A stretch of 64,000 nucleotides of DNA from assembly GCA_025201375.1 (NCBI GenBank), contig JAIWZP010000012.1:310001-374000 (forward strand), read 5' to 3'. The translations under genes were made by a program, and so were the position numbers. Positions 9,826 through 21,350 of this stretch are shown here, one piece after another. This DNA comes from Gongronella butleri (taxonomy: Eukaryota; Mucoromycota; Mucoromycetes; Mucorales; Cunninghamellaceae). Under the pieces are notes generated by a model. The model searched no databases and was not told where the DNA came from. It was given only the letters and a program-made list of their open reading frames with translations. Within the stretch, counting starts at the first letter, position 1; the number at the start of each line of letters is the position of its first letter.

Positions 9826-12540
9826 ATGGTTGCTGATAAACGGCCAACAATCAAAAAACGAAAATCTTTCACGCGATGGATCAAGCGCATGACCGCGCCG
9901 CGCGTGTCACCCATGCCATCTGGCCCTGAAACAGACAAAAAGCACGGTAAATTTGTATTAAAAGCGAGCCACGCCGCCGTCCATCTCACGCTTTGTTGTG
10001 CCTTTTGTGCAATGCAAATACGCAAATGGCTACAGGCGTTTTTGGCACACCATTGATCGTGTCCATCTCGTATGCGCGGGCGACAATCGGCTATCAAGAC
10101 GAAAATCAAGTCAATCATCAGCGCGCCGCGGCCGTGCCCTTGGTCGTTGCCAAGTGTGGCGCTTATCTCAAGCGCCATGGTAAAGAAAAAAAAAAAAGTA
10201 CGACACACGGGCAGACCGACCAATTCAATCTCTTTTTTTGCTTTTTATCCTTACAGGTTTGGAAACGGAAGGATGTTTTCGCCTGCAAGGCAGCATGAAA
10301 CGTGTGAATCACCTGCAACAGGTGTTTGATTCGCCCAGCTGCTCGTACGGGCTGCACCATTCTTGGCAGGGCTACACGGTGCATGACGTGGGCAACGTGT
10401 TACGCCGCTTCTTGCTCCAATTGCCTGATCCCGTCATCCCTTTTGATTTTTACAAGTCGTTCCGTGATGTCATGAGTAAGGGGTTGTCTCCATGATGTCA
10501 TGTATCAGGGCGCTTACTTTTATTCTACTTTTTTTTTCTTCTTTTTCTCTCTTTTTTATTTTTGTTTCCACGCGGCTTCCCTTAGATGACAAGAATTATG
10601 ACGACACGGAACAGCGAATTGATGCATTCCAGGCGTTGATTCGACGGTTGCCAACACCGCATCAACATCTTTTGCTCTATATGCTAGACATGCTGCGGAT
10701 ATTTGCGATGAACGCCTCTGTAACACGGATGGATGCTGCGAATCTTGCGACGGTGTTTAGTCCTGGGCTGTTGCACCACCCCGCACACAACACGCCGATC
10801 CACTACAAGATTGCACAGCGCGTGATTGAGTTTTTGATTGAATTCCAGCCTGTTTTCACGATGGATTTACTGGTGGACAATGACGCGAGCAAGGCGGTGG
10901 ATCCTGAAGAGTCGCTGTTTGCTCCAGGGGTGCAATCGCCAACGGGTAGCCTGAAATCGATGCTCAAGCAGCCTGCGACGGTGCTTGCGGGGCGCAATCG
11001 GTCGTCGTCATCGGCATCGTCTCGTAAGTCGCCGCCGCCCGTGCCGACGTTGCCTGCCGAATGGCTCACACACAACAACAACACCGTCACCAATGTCTCG
11101 GCCTCAAGATCGTCGCCCACACCGTCCCAATTAGCCGTCCCAGCCCCACAACAGACCGCATCCACGTCTGCACCAAGGTCTCCGTCGCCATTGGCCCCCG
11201 TATCACCACCTATGTCGCCCGCACCCACGTCGGCAGCTTCCACATCACCACAAAAGAAGTTGCCGTACCTCTTGCACAAAGCAATGCCATTTTTACCACC
11301 GACACCGCAATCCTCCATCACATCCTCCCCAGATACCAGTACCAATGCCGCCCAAAAGAAGCTTCTGCAGCGTCAGCAGAGCCTCTCGCGGTCACCCACT
11401 TTGCAACACCACACAACCAGCCTCCAAAACGTCGAAAATGACGAAAATGAGGACGACGACGACGATTGCCCAACACCGCGCCCAGGGTCGCCCATTGTCA
11501 CGTCACCCACCAGCCTGCCGTCCTCGCCCACGTCCTACCAGCCGGCCGTGACCCCATGGCAACGGACGCGACAACAATGGAGCACTTTCTTCTATTATGC
11601 GTCGCAGTGTAAGCAGAAAAAATGGGAAAAAAGTGAAAAAATAGGCCGCGACGCGTTTTGACGCCAATTTATTATCTAATGATTAGTCTCGACGGAGCCA
11701 ATTCGCGCGTTTTGGTACATTTCACTATCCACGTTGGTGTTGGCGACGTTTTATGAAGGCTACATGCTGTACAGCTACGCGTGGCACGTGGAGCCATATG
11801 TCTATTTCATCGGCATGGGCCTATACATGTATCTGCTTCTTGCTGGTGTGCATCTGTCGGACCTTGACACAACCGCGACTCCGCAACTCGGCATGGATGA
11901 CAAAAACGACGATGTGCCGGTGCAAATGTACCGCGTCAACGACGGATTCATCACCGATGAAGACGACGACGACGACGAGCACGACAACACGGATCGGTAC
12001 AGCCAGCGTGCATGCGATGGCGACGGTCTGTCACTCTTCGACGACGTGTCGATGCTCGATCAACACAAGGATGAGGAGAAATTAATGGCCGACCAACAAG
12101 TGATGGAGAATTGGCAGCATCTTTTGACACGATCGTGGCGCGCTCCACCCGACATCCTGGAAGAGATGGCGCGACAGCATCAACAAGACGAAAAGAAGCA
12201 ACAACAGCCGTCGCGGTCGCCGCCGCAGCCGCAAATGCAACAAAACGCGATGAAAAATGGCACAGCCGAAGTGGTCGAGCCACGATCGCCGCAGCAGGTC
12301 TTCCCTGCACTTGGACACGAGTCGTTTGCCAACAATTCCGTGGATGATGACCTCATGTCCGTGGCAAGCAGCGTCAGCCGCTTCGACGATGGATTTTATG
12401 GCGTGGATGAGGATGATGACGACGATGATGATGAGGAAGATGAGGATGAGATCGCCTCCTTGGCCGACACCGAGCTGGAAATGCTTTGGCTTCGCTACCA
12501 GCAATCCAAGCTCAATTCTGATGACATTGTGTCAACCTGA
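9826..12540 (+). CDS. Sac7/Bag7-type RhoGAP with C-terminal membrane segments
   Basis: Exons 9826-9946, 10036-10179, 10257-10475, 10586-11608 and 11687-12540 give 786 residues. A basic N-terminus (KRPTIKKRKSFTRWIKR) precedes a RhoGAP domain at about residues 40-270. It begins VFGTPLIVSISYA and contains the arginine-finger motif GLETEGCFRLQGS, the conserved YTVHDVGNVLRRFLLQLPDP block, and MDAANLATVFSPGLL. This is the Sac7/Bag7 branch, which stimulates GTP hydrolysis by Rho1 in the cell-wall integrity and actin pathways. A Ser/Pro/Thr-rich linker of about 230 residues follows. Two hydrophobic helices (ISLSTLVLATF and YVYFIGMGLYMYLLLAGVHL) come next, then a very acidic tail with Asp/Glu runs. 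The membrane helices imply tail-region anchoring, unusual for this family. The start is the first in-frame ATG after a poly-T leader. Confidence 0.92.
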
Positions 12541-13157
12541 ACGCCAAGTTCCCTCAAAAATCCACGCGCATGCGACGCGTTTATGCTTTTATTTATCATG
12601 GATTCCCCCTTTACCTCTTTTTATTTTATTTTTTTATTGCTTTGCACAGTCTTTTTCCACGCACACTCGTTCATCCCCTTGATCGACCACTTCTTTTGTA
12701 TGTATTGTTAGATTCTTTTTCTTTTTCCAGTGTACCATTAGCCTTTTTTTTTTCTACCTCCTTCCTTTTTCCTCATTGTCTCCCTGAAAAAAGGGGGCGC
12801 GCTCTTTTTTTTTTTTTTTTTTTGAATAAAAATATAGGAAGCTTCCTCGCGGAGCCCCGCTCCAACCCTTTCCCTTTTCAATTTTAATAATTAAATACCT
12901 TCAACAGTAACAAGGACAAGCACCCGTCATCCTTACTACTCGTCCAAGTAGATTAAAAATATAATAGACAAATCAGGGTAAAGCCGCGCGAGTCCAGGAA
13001 CTGATCATTGGGCTTTTTTCTTTTTTCTTTTTTTTTTCTTTTTTTTTCCTTCTTTATTTCCCCACTCTTTTTCTTTCGACGCTGACAGGCAAAGCTTTGT
13101 CCACACCACCCCGTCCATTCCTTTAGGCACACTCCACCCCCACCCCTTCCTTTCCTT
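12541..13157. other. Intergenic spacer with polyadenylation signal
   Basis: A T-rich 3' region of the RhoGAP gene contains AATAAA at 12825-12830. C/T-rich sequence follows, leading into the next start codon. No gene is supported. Confidence 0.5.
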
Positions 13158-14052
13158 ATGAAAATCAATCTCTTTTTGCTATTTTTGACGCTGCTGGCCT
13201 TGTTCCACATCAGCCAGGCGCTTGCCATTGGTAAGTTTTGACTTTTATACGCGCTGGACTAAAATTCATGGCATTGACGCATTTATTGGGCGCATCCTTT
13301 TAGAAAAACGTGGCGAGGAGGAAAATGAGCCCGATGAAAACGAAGAAGAAGACGATGACGATAAGCCCGCCGCTCCCGCCGCCAAGATGGTAACTGATGA
13401 AGAGTCGACAAAGTCGCCAGCTACTCACGCCCCTTCTCCTACGGCATCCGCACCTCCTCCACCACCCTCACCGCCTCACCATCCGCCTCACAAACAGCCG
13501 CCGCCAAAGCCCGCGCCAGAACACAAGGTATCCGATGAACACGAGCACGAGCCCAAGGAAGATGAAGAGGACAACTCACCACCACCACCACCACCACCAC
13601 CTCATCATCCGCCCCACCACGAGCAGGAAGCACCGCCAAAACACGATGCACCAGTCCCTGCGCCCGTCGCGCCCACGCCGTCGGCTGTCGCCCCACTCTC
13701 AGCCACGTCCGCAGCAACGCTGTATCTCTACACACCCTCGGCATCCGTCGCCTTCTCCACGCCCTTGGGTACGAGCAAAAAAAAAAAAAAAAAAAAAAAA
13801 AGGAACAAATTAGAAAAAAATTTAGAAAAAAATGAAGTGGACATGGCAATGAAACCAACTGATGCATTTGCTTCTTTTTATTGATTAGCATTGCCATCGG
13901 ATGTCGCGCCGGCCGCGTCGCCTGCCACCGAGCCCATCGAATTGCCGCCCTTGGGCATTGCTTCGCAATCGTCCACGACCGCACCCGCGTCCATGATGGT
14001 TTTGACGCTCTTGTCCTGTGTGGTGCTCCCCGTCTTGCTGTACACATCGTGA
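13158..14052 (+). CDS. Secreted Pro/His/acidic-rich protein, predicted GPI-anchored
   Basis: Exons 13158-13230, 13304-13768 and 13889-14052 give 233 residues. The first exon encodes a clear signal peptide (MKINLFLLFLTLLALFHISQALA). It is followed at once by a Lys-Arg (EKRGEEE), the cleavage site of Kex2-type processing protease. The mature part is low complexity: a Glu/Asp stretch, Pro runs, and His-Pro motifs such as HHPPHK and PHHPPHHE. The C-terminus ends in a hydrophobic helix (MMVLTLLSCVVLPVLL) preceded by small residues, as in GPI-anchor signals. It is likely a cell-wall or plasma-membrane surface protein; His-Pro clusters could bind metal, which is speculation. No enzymatic domain is present. 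The second intron contains a poly-A run of about 25 nt. Confidence 0.8.
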
Positions 14053-14461
14053 TCGGCAATGGCCATGATGATACCTCCTTTTTTTTTTTTTTTACTTTCG
14101 CAGTCTCCTGCACTTTCCCCCCCCTTTTTTTTCCCTCGCTTTGTCTTCCCTCCCTTCTTTTTTAGACCTTTGAGCACCTCCCTTCTCGTCTCACCCACTC
14201 TCTCTTGCCATTTGTCTCCCTTCTGTCACTCGCCATTGCCCTTTGCCCGCATCAATTGCTCCCATTTTCATCATTTGTGCGTGTCTTTATTCTCTCACTC
14301 TGTGTTTCACCCCAGTCCATTCGCTTATTTATTTATTTTTCCTATTTAAATACACCGTTTATTGCTTGATTTACCCCACTCTTTCAATATGGATCTTGGC
14401 TGGAGCGGCGGGAAAAGAAAAAGGGGCGGCCGCAATGAGATTGCATCGCCAGCTTACACGA

Positions 14462-14519
<58 letters not shown>

Positions 14520-14763
14520 GGGGGCGCTTGCATTGCAGGATGAGAGGGACCACCCCTTTTTGATTGTTTGCTTGTCCACCTCCCTGTTTTAGGGAAGTGT
14601 TCTCTTATGTGTGTGCGCGTGTGTGCAAGAAAAAAAAGAGTGTTGTTTGCTTGTAATCCATACATCCCCCTCCCTCCCTCGTCGTCCACTCCATTTTGCA
14701 ATTCCCCCTTTTTGATCCACTACGTCGAATCCAGCTTTTCTTTCTTGTTTTTTTATAATTTTA
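14053..14763. other. Intergenic spacer with a 53-A run
   Basis: This pyrimidine-rich spacer separates two surface-protein genes and includes TATTTAAATA near 14342, a 53-nt poly-A at 14463-14515, and T/C-rich sequence up to the next start. No gene is supported. Confidence 0.5.
14463..14515. repeat. Poly-A homopolymer (53 A)
   Basis: An uninterrupted run of 53 A in the spacer upstream of a secreted-protein gene. It is one of the two longest homopolymers in the window. Confidence 0.9.
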
Positions 14764-15465
14764 ATGACGATGCTTGTCCCCAGCTATGTTTTTGCTTTTT
14801 TGAGCGCGTTTAGTGTGTCGTCAGTGATGGCGCAGATGATTGAGGCGCCCACGCACAATTTCAACGTGACGAGTCCCATCACCAATGGCCCGTACGTGGT
14901 GAATCAGATTTTGCCATGCACCATCCGCGTGTTTTCCAATGTGGACACCAGTCGCCTGGATCTGGCCATCCGCCTCGAGATGGTAGGCGGCGGCATGGTC
15001 GCACCGCCGCCTCCTCCACCTGCTGCGGCGTCGTCCACGGGTAGCAACAGCACGACCAATGGCACGTCCACGTCGCCGCCTGCGGCATCCGCCACGACGC
15101 CCGCCGCCAATGGCACCTATGTGATTTCTGACCATGCCGACGTGTCCAAGACGGACGCCTACCTCAAGCAGGAGGGCAATCTGACGTACTATGAGCACTG
15201 GATCAATTACCAGATCCCATTGAACGTGCAGCCGGGCCAGTACAAGGTCATTTTCAACGATCGCTCCACAAACTCGAATTTGGCCATCCCCATCGAGATC
15301 CGCCCCGCCTCACCCACGCCAAGCAAGGGCGCGTCGCCTTCGGGCTTTGACGGCTCGGGCTCATCGGGCTCCATTTTCAGCGGTAATGCGCCTGCCGCGC
15401 TCCCTGCGCCACGCTTGGTCATGGCCACCTGTTCCGTGGCCCTACTTGCCTTTGCCCTGCTGTGA
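14764..15465 (+). CDS. Secreted Kre9/Knh1-like domain protein, predicted GPI-anchored
   Basis: A single uninterrupted frame encodes 233 residues. It has a signal peptide (MTMLVPSYVFAFLSAFSVSSVMA), then a domain beginning TSPITNGPYVVNQILPC. It continues through a Pro run and a Ser/Thr/Asn linker to NYQIPLNVQPGQYKVIF. This P..G..Y-x-V..(20-100 residues)..P-x-x-(L/V)-x-P-G-x-Y layout is that of the Kre9/Knh1 N-terminal domain of fungal wall proteins. Several N-x-S/T glycosylation sites are present. The C-terminus is Gly/Ser rich and ends in a hydrophobic helix (VMATCSVALLAFALL), a GPI signal. A role in cell-wall beta-glucan organisation is inferred from the domain. It is the only long intron-free gene in the window. 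Confidence 0.85.
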   Translation: MTMLVPSYVFAFLSAFSVSSVMAQMIEAPTHNFNVTSPITNGPYVVNQILPCTIRVFSNVDTSRLDLAIRLEMVGGGMVAPPPPPPAAASSTGSNSTTNGTSTSPPAASATTPAANGTYVISDHADVSKTDAYLKQEGNLTYYEHWINYQIPLNVQPGQYKVIFNDRSTNSNLAIPIEIRPASPTPSKGASPSGFDGSGSSGSIFSGNAPAALPAPRLVMATCSVALLAFALL

Positions 15466-15527
15466 CGTGTCTCCAGTATCCCAATGTCCTTTTTTCACTT
15501 TTTTTTGTTGACAAAGTATCTTCGTAA

Positions 15528-15533
15528 AATAAA
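15528..15533 (+). terminator. AATAAA polyadenylation signal
   Basis: AATAAA lies 63 nt after the stop codon of the Knh1-like gene. Confidence 0.6.
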
Positions 15534-15599
15534 TTATTAATGTGCTATAGTTCCATCGCCATGAAAAAAAGAAAAAGAAAAAAGAAGACGCGTTTGCCA

Positions 15600-16920
15600 C
15601 GCGTAAGGTATTATTTTGGCTCTGATTCACTAGCAAATTGTCAATTTCGAGATTTCTCAAGACTGAGTTATCCGATTTGCGAAAAATCTTGGAAACATTG
15701 GAACCTTCAGTCAACTATCCACTGGTCTAAATTTTGCGCCATATGGTCAAGCTCACCGGGAGAAACACGTAAAATACTATTTTGGCTGTGGGGTTTTACT
15801 AGCAAACATCAATATCGTGATTTCTCAAGACTGGGCGATCCGATTCGCGAAAAAACTTAACACCACTGAAGAATTGGGTCTACCACTAACTGGTCCAAAT
15901 TTGGGACCAGATGAGCAAGTTTTTGAGGAAGCGCCAGTTTCATTGGCATAAAGGGGGTAAGATCAGCACCATTAGGTCTCGTACCGCGGCAACGGCTGAG
16001 CGCCCCGACATGTGAGTCACCTCAAACGAAGTAGCGGGAAAACGCGGTAAAAGCGCTTGTAGTTTGGGGCCATCGCTTCGAGTTTTCGGTGAGTTAGCCT
16101 TGAAGGATTGTTTTGATCCTGGTTTGGCCCTGATTTTATGAAAAATGAATGTTCTCAGGACTGAGTGATCCGATCTCTAAAAAAACTTGACATTGTTGGA
16201 TTTTTGAGTCGAGTATCCACTGACCTAAATTTGGAGCCAGATGATCAGTCTCGTCGAAAGAAATGCGTAAAATATTGTTTTGCTCTGGGGTTTCACTAGC
16301 AAACACGAATATCGAGATAACACGAATATCGAGATTTCTCGCGATTGAGTGATCCGATTCGCGAAAAAACTTAACAGCACTGAAGAACTGGATATACCAC
16401 CAACTGATCCAAATTTGGGACCAGATGAGCAAGTTTCTGAGGAAGCGCCAGTTTCATAGGCGTGAAGGGGGTAAAATCACCACCATTTGGTCTCGTACAG
16501 CAGAAACGGCTGAGCGCCCCGACACGAAAGTTACCTCATATGTATCAGCGGGCAAACACGGTAAAAGCGCTTGTGATTTGGTGTCATCGCGTTGTTATCT
16601 CGGAAAGCTAACCTTCACGAAGTTGATTTGGCCCTGATTCATGCAAAATGCATTTTCTCAGTACGGAGTGATCCGATCTCTGAAAAAACTAGACATCATT
16701 GGTATTTTGTGTTCAGCATCCTCTAGCTCAAATATAGGATCCGATGAACAAGATCTGGATGACGCGCCCAGCCAAAGTGGGGTAAGGATTTGCCCATTCT
16801 GGTAGCGTACGCGACAACGGCCCAACGCATCGAAGCGCGAGTCACCTCAAATGAATCAGCGGGCAAACGCGGTAAAAGCGCTCGTCCTTTGGAGACATAG
16901 CGTTAAGATTCCGGCGACTT
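15600..16920 (+). repeat. Degenerate tandem array, unit about 500 bp (family R2)
   Basis: The block CGTAAAATA-TTTT-GCTNTGGGGTTT-ACTAGCAAACA occurs at 15769 and again at 16265. The block GACCAGATGAGCAAGTTT-TGAGGAAGCGCCAGTTTCAT follows both times. GGTAAAAGCGCT occurs near 16047, 16560 and 16871. Each unit itself contains two related halves ending in TGATCCGAT-AAAAAACTT-ACA. I see a partial first unit, two full units and a shortened third, about 80 percent alike by eye. No shared open frame. Confidence 0.75.
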
Positions 16921-17212
16921 CGTTTGCAATGTTTGAAAATTCACTTATTCGATTTTGGTTTGGCAGATATGATGCTGTTTCGGCTCTGTCTGCCTGTCCA
17001 TATTCACAAATATGAGCTTTCACAAGCGTAAGAAAATCAGTCAGTATCTCAGCAAGTGCCTGAGAAAAAGTGCAAACGCACAAATGTCATCCGTTTTGGA
17101 TTTTGCGCACAAATACTGTAAAGCGCTTGATCTGTCCATGTTTCGTTTTCAGTGGACAGAAACTGACGCGTGCTATCATTTCAATGCCTGAATCATCACG
17201 CTACACTGTACA

Positions 17213-17430
17213 AAAACGTACACATTTACCTTTTAAACACCAAAGAGGAAAAAACGTGTTTTTAAGACTTTGCCAGCCTGCTGTTGTGCCTCCAGAATTT
17301 TTTTACATACAGCCTACTTGCCCGCCAATGAAACCTGCGTCACGGCATAAACTATAGCCCAGTGCTCAAGAGCCAAGACGAACCTGCCAGATTTTTTTGG
17401 ACTCGAAAAGGCTAAAACCTCTTATTTTTA
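17213..17430 (+). repeat. Dispersed repeat family R3, copy 1
   Basis: Ordered blocks shared with 19017-19260: CGTACACATTT, TACCTTTTAAA, GACTTTGCC, TGTGCCTCCAGAA, CCTGCCCGC-AATGAAA, TTTTTTGGACTCGAAAA and AAAACCTC. No conserved reading frame. Confidence 0.7.
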
Positions 17431-17544
17431 CTGTCCATGTAACTTTGACTGCAATTTGTCTTTCCCCTGCCTCTTCTTGTGCCATTTGTAGCAGCATTAC
17501 ATTAACGCAATGGATGCATTATATTTCTCTCTTTTTCCCAGTTC

Positions 17545-17760
17545 TTCAAATCAAAATTTTGCGCTCTGTATACAGTACATACTGTAGGTACTGTACGTAT
17601 CAGACCACAGCATATTAAATTCAAGCTTTTTTGCATGGAAATGTCATGTTGACCGAACAGCAAGAGGCAAGAGGACAAAATGACAGAAATGCAAGCCGTC
17701 TGCATTATTTACCGGGTACCGATGAACGGCGAGGAGCAAATCGCGAAGTACCTTCGCTCT
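17545..17760 (+). repeat. Dispersed repeat family R4, copy 1 (relic of a small gene?)
   Basis: This segment matches 30875-31165. Shared blocks are TTTTGCATGGAAATGT, then AGCAAGAGG, then ATGACAGAAATGCA, then a stretch translating in one frame as MTEMQA-C-IY-VPMN in both copies. Compared with copy 2 it lacks about 140 bp that look like an intron. Confidence 0.6.
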
Positions 17761-19016
17761 TCCTCGCCACCACCGGCAACCGGCGCCATACTCATTATGC
17801 CCATGCGTGGCGGCCGACTCGCTCGACGCTCATCATTATTACGCCCCCGGCGACCGCTGCAACACGCACCACGCTGCCGCCATCATCATTGGCCGATGCG
17901 ACACGCACTATTATATCCTCTAAATTAAAATTTACAATCAGGGGCAACGCGTTTCACATTTTAAAAGCACTTCTGGTTGCCTAGCAACAACCGACAAGAG
18001 ATTAAAACGCCTTGCTGGCCATATGAGTGTAAAATTACAAACATGATCGGCCAATTTTGGATAAAATTCACCTCAAGGCAGGCGACGCGCAAGGTAAAAA
18101 AAAAAGAAGGGATTGTTATACTGTAAAATGAAACCTCACGAGTTTTTTTTAGAACTATTGATTCTAAGAATATACATTAGTACATATTATTAGAGAGAAG
18201 TGCGTCATTACTCTATATTGGCGGTGCAGCAGCACTATCATACACCGCCGGCGGCGGCCTTTCATCTTTGGTAAGTGCCGCGAGGGAATTTGTCAAGTAA
18301 TGTTGTTGTAGGACGACGTACAGTAGTAAGCAGCAATTTATTCTAATTCTATCATCATGATATCAGCAAGAAGGGTTCAGAGCATCAGTTATTATAGTTA
18401 CAGTATATAATTCTTGTTGTCCAGGTCCTTGCTTGCCAGCAGGACAAGCAACATCTCAAAAGCATTATCATCGTTTGCCACGACGGCCATTTCTTTCAAT
18501 CGCTTTCAAGATCCGAGGTACTACTACTACTACAATATACAGTACCGGTGCAAGAAGACCTCAAAGCATTTACTTGCCGTGACAAAAAGGGACTCGTGCA
18601 ACGATCCAAACTGCCGCACTTCGCGAACAAGCAATTATTGCTTGGTGCGTCTCTAATTCTCTTCTACAGTATCATACTATGATACTGTGTCTCTCTCCCT
18701 CTCATCTCTCATGTCTCCGGATGTCCCGAATTCTCTTTGAAGATGTCAACAAAGCATTCGCTTGCCGCAACGAGTTTGTGCAGAGATCAAAAAAATTGCG
18801 GCACTTACTTTTTTATTTGGCACGTCTTTCTCTCTCGCTCCCTCTCGTGTCTCCTTCCGAGTTCTCTTTTTTTCAACCTAGGATCCAACAACCCGTGCAC
18901 AAATACTGTACCTGCATACTGCAGTAGTATTGTTTTACCGTAAAAAATTAGAAGAGCGGGCCGCCCTTCTTTAAGCAATACCTGAAACATACAGTAATAA
19001 TCGCGTAGCGCGTACA

Positions 19017-19260
19017 CATTTTTTACCTTTTAAAAAACCAAAAAGCGCAATTTTCAGACTTTGCCGGGCAGCTGTGCCTCCAGAAATGTTTTTACAGCAC
19101 ACCTGCCCGCTAATGAAAGGTGCGCCACGACACAAACTAGAGCAGTACAGTATGATCCGCTGTTCAAGACGGACCCGCCCGATTTTTTGGACTCGAAAAT
19201 GCCAAAACCTCCTATCATATTTGTACTATTTTGCATTCATCTAGACATCTGCATGCAGTA
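19017..19260 (+). repeat. Dispersed repeat family R3, copy 2
   Basis: Same block order as 17213-17430. Its right end (CCCGCCCGATTTTTTGGACTCGAAAA to TTGTACTATTTTGCATTCAT) also matches 25300-25395. Confidence 0.7.
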
Positions 19261-19489
19261 TGGCGACTTGACGAGATATACGCTGAGCAATCTATTGCAT
19301 GATAAAAGACAGATGGGGATTTTGCTGGAAAATGATGATTCAAGCACGGGCCGGCAAAGGGCCTGACTTTTTTTTTTTTTTACGCCGTGCGGCGGCGCAG
19401 TGGTTCCGAATGAGGCAATGAAAATAAAAAGGGCGCTGAGCACACAGGCACAGCTGTTTCTTCCTTTTTTTCTTTTCCTTCTTTTACAA

Positions 19490-21223
19490 ATGCTGGAGAC
19501 GGTGAATGGGCGTTACATTGTGGGCTGCGTGAGCGTGCTGATCGGCTCTCTGGCACTGACAGCGCAGTGGGGCGTGCTTGCGCCTGTGCTTGGCGGGTGG
19601 GGCTCCTCGTGGACGCACAAGGTGCTTTTGCCGCTGAATCTCGGGCTCGTGTGCTTGACCTACTATTACTACCTGGCCATCAACACGGAAGCGGGGCATG
19701 TACCTGACGGATGGGTAAGCAAGGCGAGCGCAAGCTGAATTGCTAGGTGCTGACTCTAATAATTTTGTCCAGGAACCGCCATATTCGATTGTTCACGGAG
19801 ACGAGCCATTGGACGTGAGCAAAGGGGCGACGGGTCCACGATTCTGCCGCACGTGTGACGCGTACAAGCCGCCACGTTCGCACCATTGCCGCGTGTGTCA
19901 GCAGTGTGTGCTGCGGATGGACCACCATTGTCCCTGGATCAACAATTGTGTCGGCCATGGCAACTATGCCTACTTTTTGCGCTTCATCTTCTCCGTGAAC
20001 CTGACCTGCTCGTATGCGCTTGCACTCCTGGTGTGGCGCCTGTACCACATCCTTGACATGAATAGCCTTGTAAGCGAAAAACGAGTCTAATGGTCAAATG
20101 GCACGAAAAAGTGGCTCATCTTTTGCTTTTTCCCCCGCCTCCCAGCAAAACAGGCTGCATCCTGTCACAGTGCTGGAGATGATTCTTATTGTGTACGATG
20201 TAGTAGGCGTGTTTATCGTGCTCTTTTCCGTGGGCATCCTGGGTTTGTATCATATTTATTGCCTGGCGCGTGGACAGACGTCCATTGAGGCTGGAGAGAG
20301 GGCCAATGTGCGCCGACTCGTCAAGAAGCGCAAGATCCCACCTGTAAGTTGCCACAAAACTCGTTGGGAATTGAGCAAGAGTCACTTAATTTTGTTTTTG
20401 TCTCATTTTTCCTAGGTCGACTTTCCCTACGACGTGGGCATACTTGCCAATGTGAGCTCAGTGCTCGGTCCGAGTATTGTTGCTTGGTTTTTGCCGCGCC
20501 CGAGCCCTGGCGATGGCCTCACCTTCGCAATCAAGCCAAATACAGGTAAAAATCAGATTTTATGCTTGGTCTCCGAATTTTTGCCTCATTTTTGTTTATT
20601 TTTTTGTAGATCCTCGTCTCGTTTATTATTGGCCTCCACGCGATCCGGACAGCCTGCGGCCGTACATGCAGGCTGAGGCGGATGAGCAGGCTGCGCTGGC
20701 CGAAGAGGAGCGTCTTGCGCTAATTTCCGGCCATGGCGGCGACACGTCGTCCTCGGAACGGCCCGTGCGCACGCCGCTCGTCCGTCGCGACTCGGAGGGA
20801 TACTTGGTGCGCGAGATTTCGTTTGCCGAGCGCATGCAGATGCTCGATCGCATGTATCCGATGGTTCCCGGTGATGGCGGCAATGATCCGGCCTATGGCG
20901 ACGGCACTGAGTCTGACTATGGCTATGTCGACGGTCAATACGTCGATGACAATGGCTACTATGCGGATCAGGGCGACTACAATGGCGGCTACGAGGAGGA
21001 AGAGGAGGATTATCAATTTGTACAAGGCGCAGATGTCAATGGCGACGGCTACATGGCCAATGGGTACGCGGCGCATCCAGACGACTTGGATGCCATGCAC
21101 CATGACCATCCTGAGCTTCCAGGAGACGACGCGGCGTTCGACTATGAGCAAGAATATCAGCAACACATTGATTACTATGACTCGGGCAGCGATTCAGACG
21201 CCAAGTACGTGGATGACGACTGA
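19490..21223 (+). CDS. PFA4: DHHC palmitoyltransferase (Pfa4-like)
   Basis: Exons 19490-19714, 19773-20069, 20146-20343, 20416-20545 and 20610-21223 give 487 residues. Two N-terminal membrane helices are followed by the Cys-rich domain [26 protein letters not shown] and the catalytic DHHC (codons 19920-19931), WINNCVG, and two more helices. The motif [22 protein letters not shown] after the last helix is the fungal Pfa4 signature. Pfa4 is an ER protein S-acyltransferase that palmitoylates amino-acid permeases and chitin synthase Chs3 in yeast. The tail from about residue 300 is unusual: long, acidic and rich in Tyr, Gly and Asp ([20 protein letters not shown]). The start is the ATG right after the T-rich leader; an upstream in-frame ATG at 19430 would add 20 residues with no family match. 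Confidence 0.92.
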
Positions 21224-21319
21224 GGACGACAAGAACGACAACGATGGATACCCCCTCAAGACGGCTAGATTGTTTAATTTTTTTTTACACCGCTGTAAAT
21301 GTACAAAGCCCCCCTTTTT

Positions 21320-21350
<31 letters not shown>

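Larger units (their letters stand above)
15466..19489. other. 4-kb gene-poor, repeat-rich region
   Basis: No frame is convincing. The region contains a degenerate tandem array (15600-16920), two copies of family R3 (17213-17430 and 19017-19260), a copy of family R4 (17545-17760), and many TACAGTA/TACTGTA words from 17560 on. A short internal duplication is visible between about 18560-18620 and 18745-18800 (AAAGCATT..CTTGCCG..GATC). The last 150 bp are T-rich and lead into the palmitoyltransferase gene. Confidence 0.6.

Noticed and set aside
10803..11345. 180-codon minus-strand frame opposite RhoGAP
   Set aside because: Antisense shadow of the Ser/Pro-rich RhoGAP linker; Gly/Asp-rich translation mirrors that bias.
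15600..16920. CRISPR array or bacterial-type repeat array
   Set aside because: Units are about 500 bp and degenerate, with no short identical repeats and unique spacers. The host is a eukaryote.
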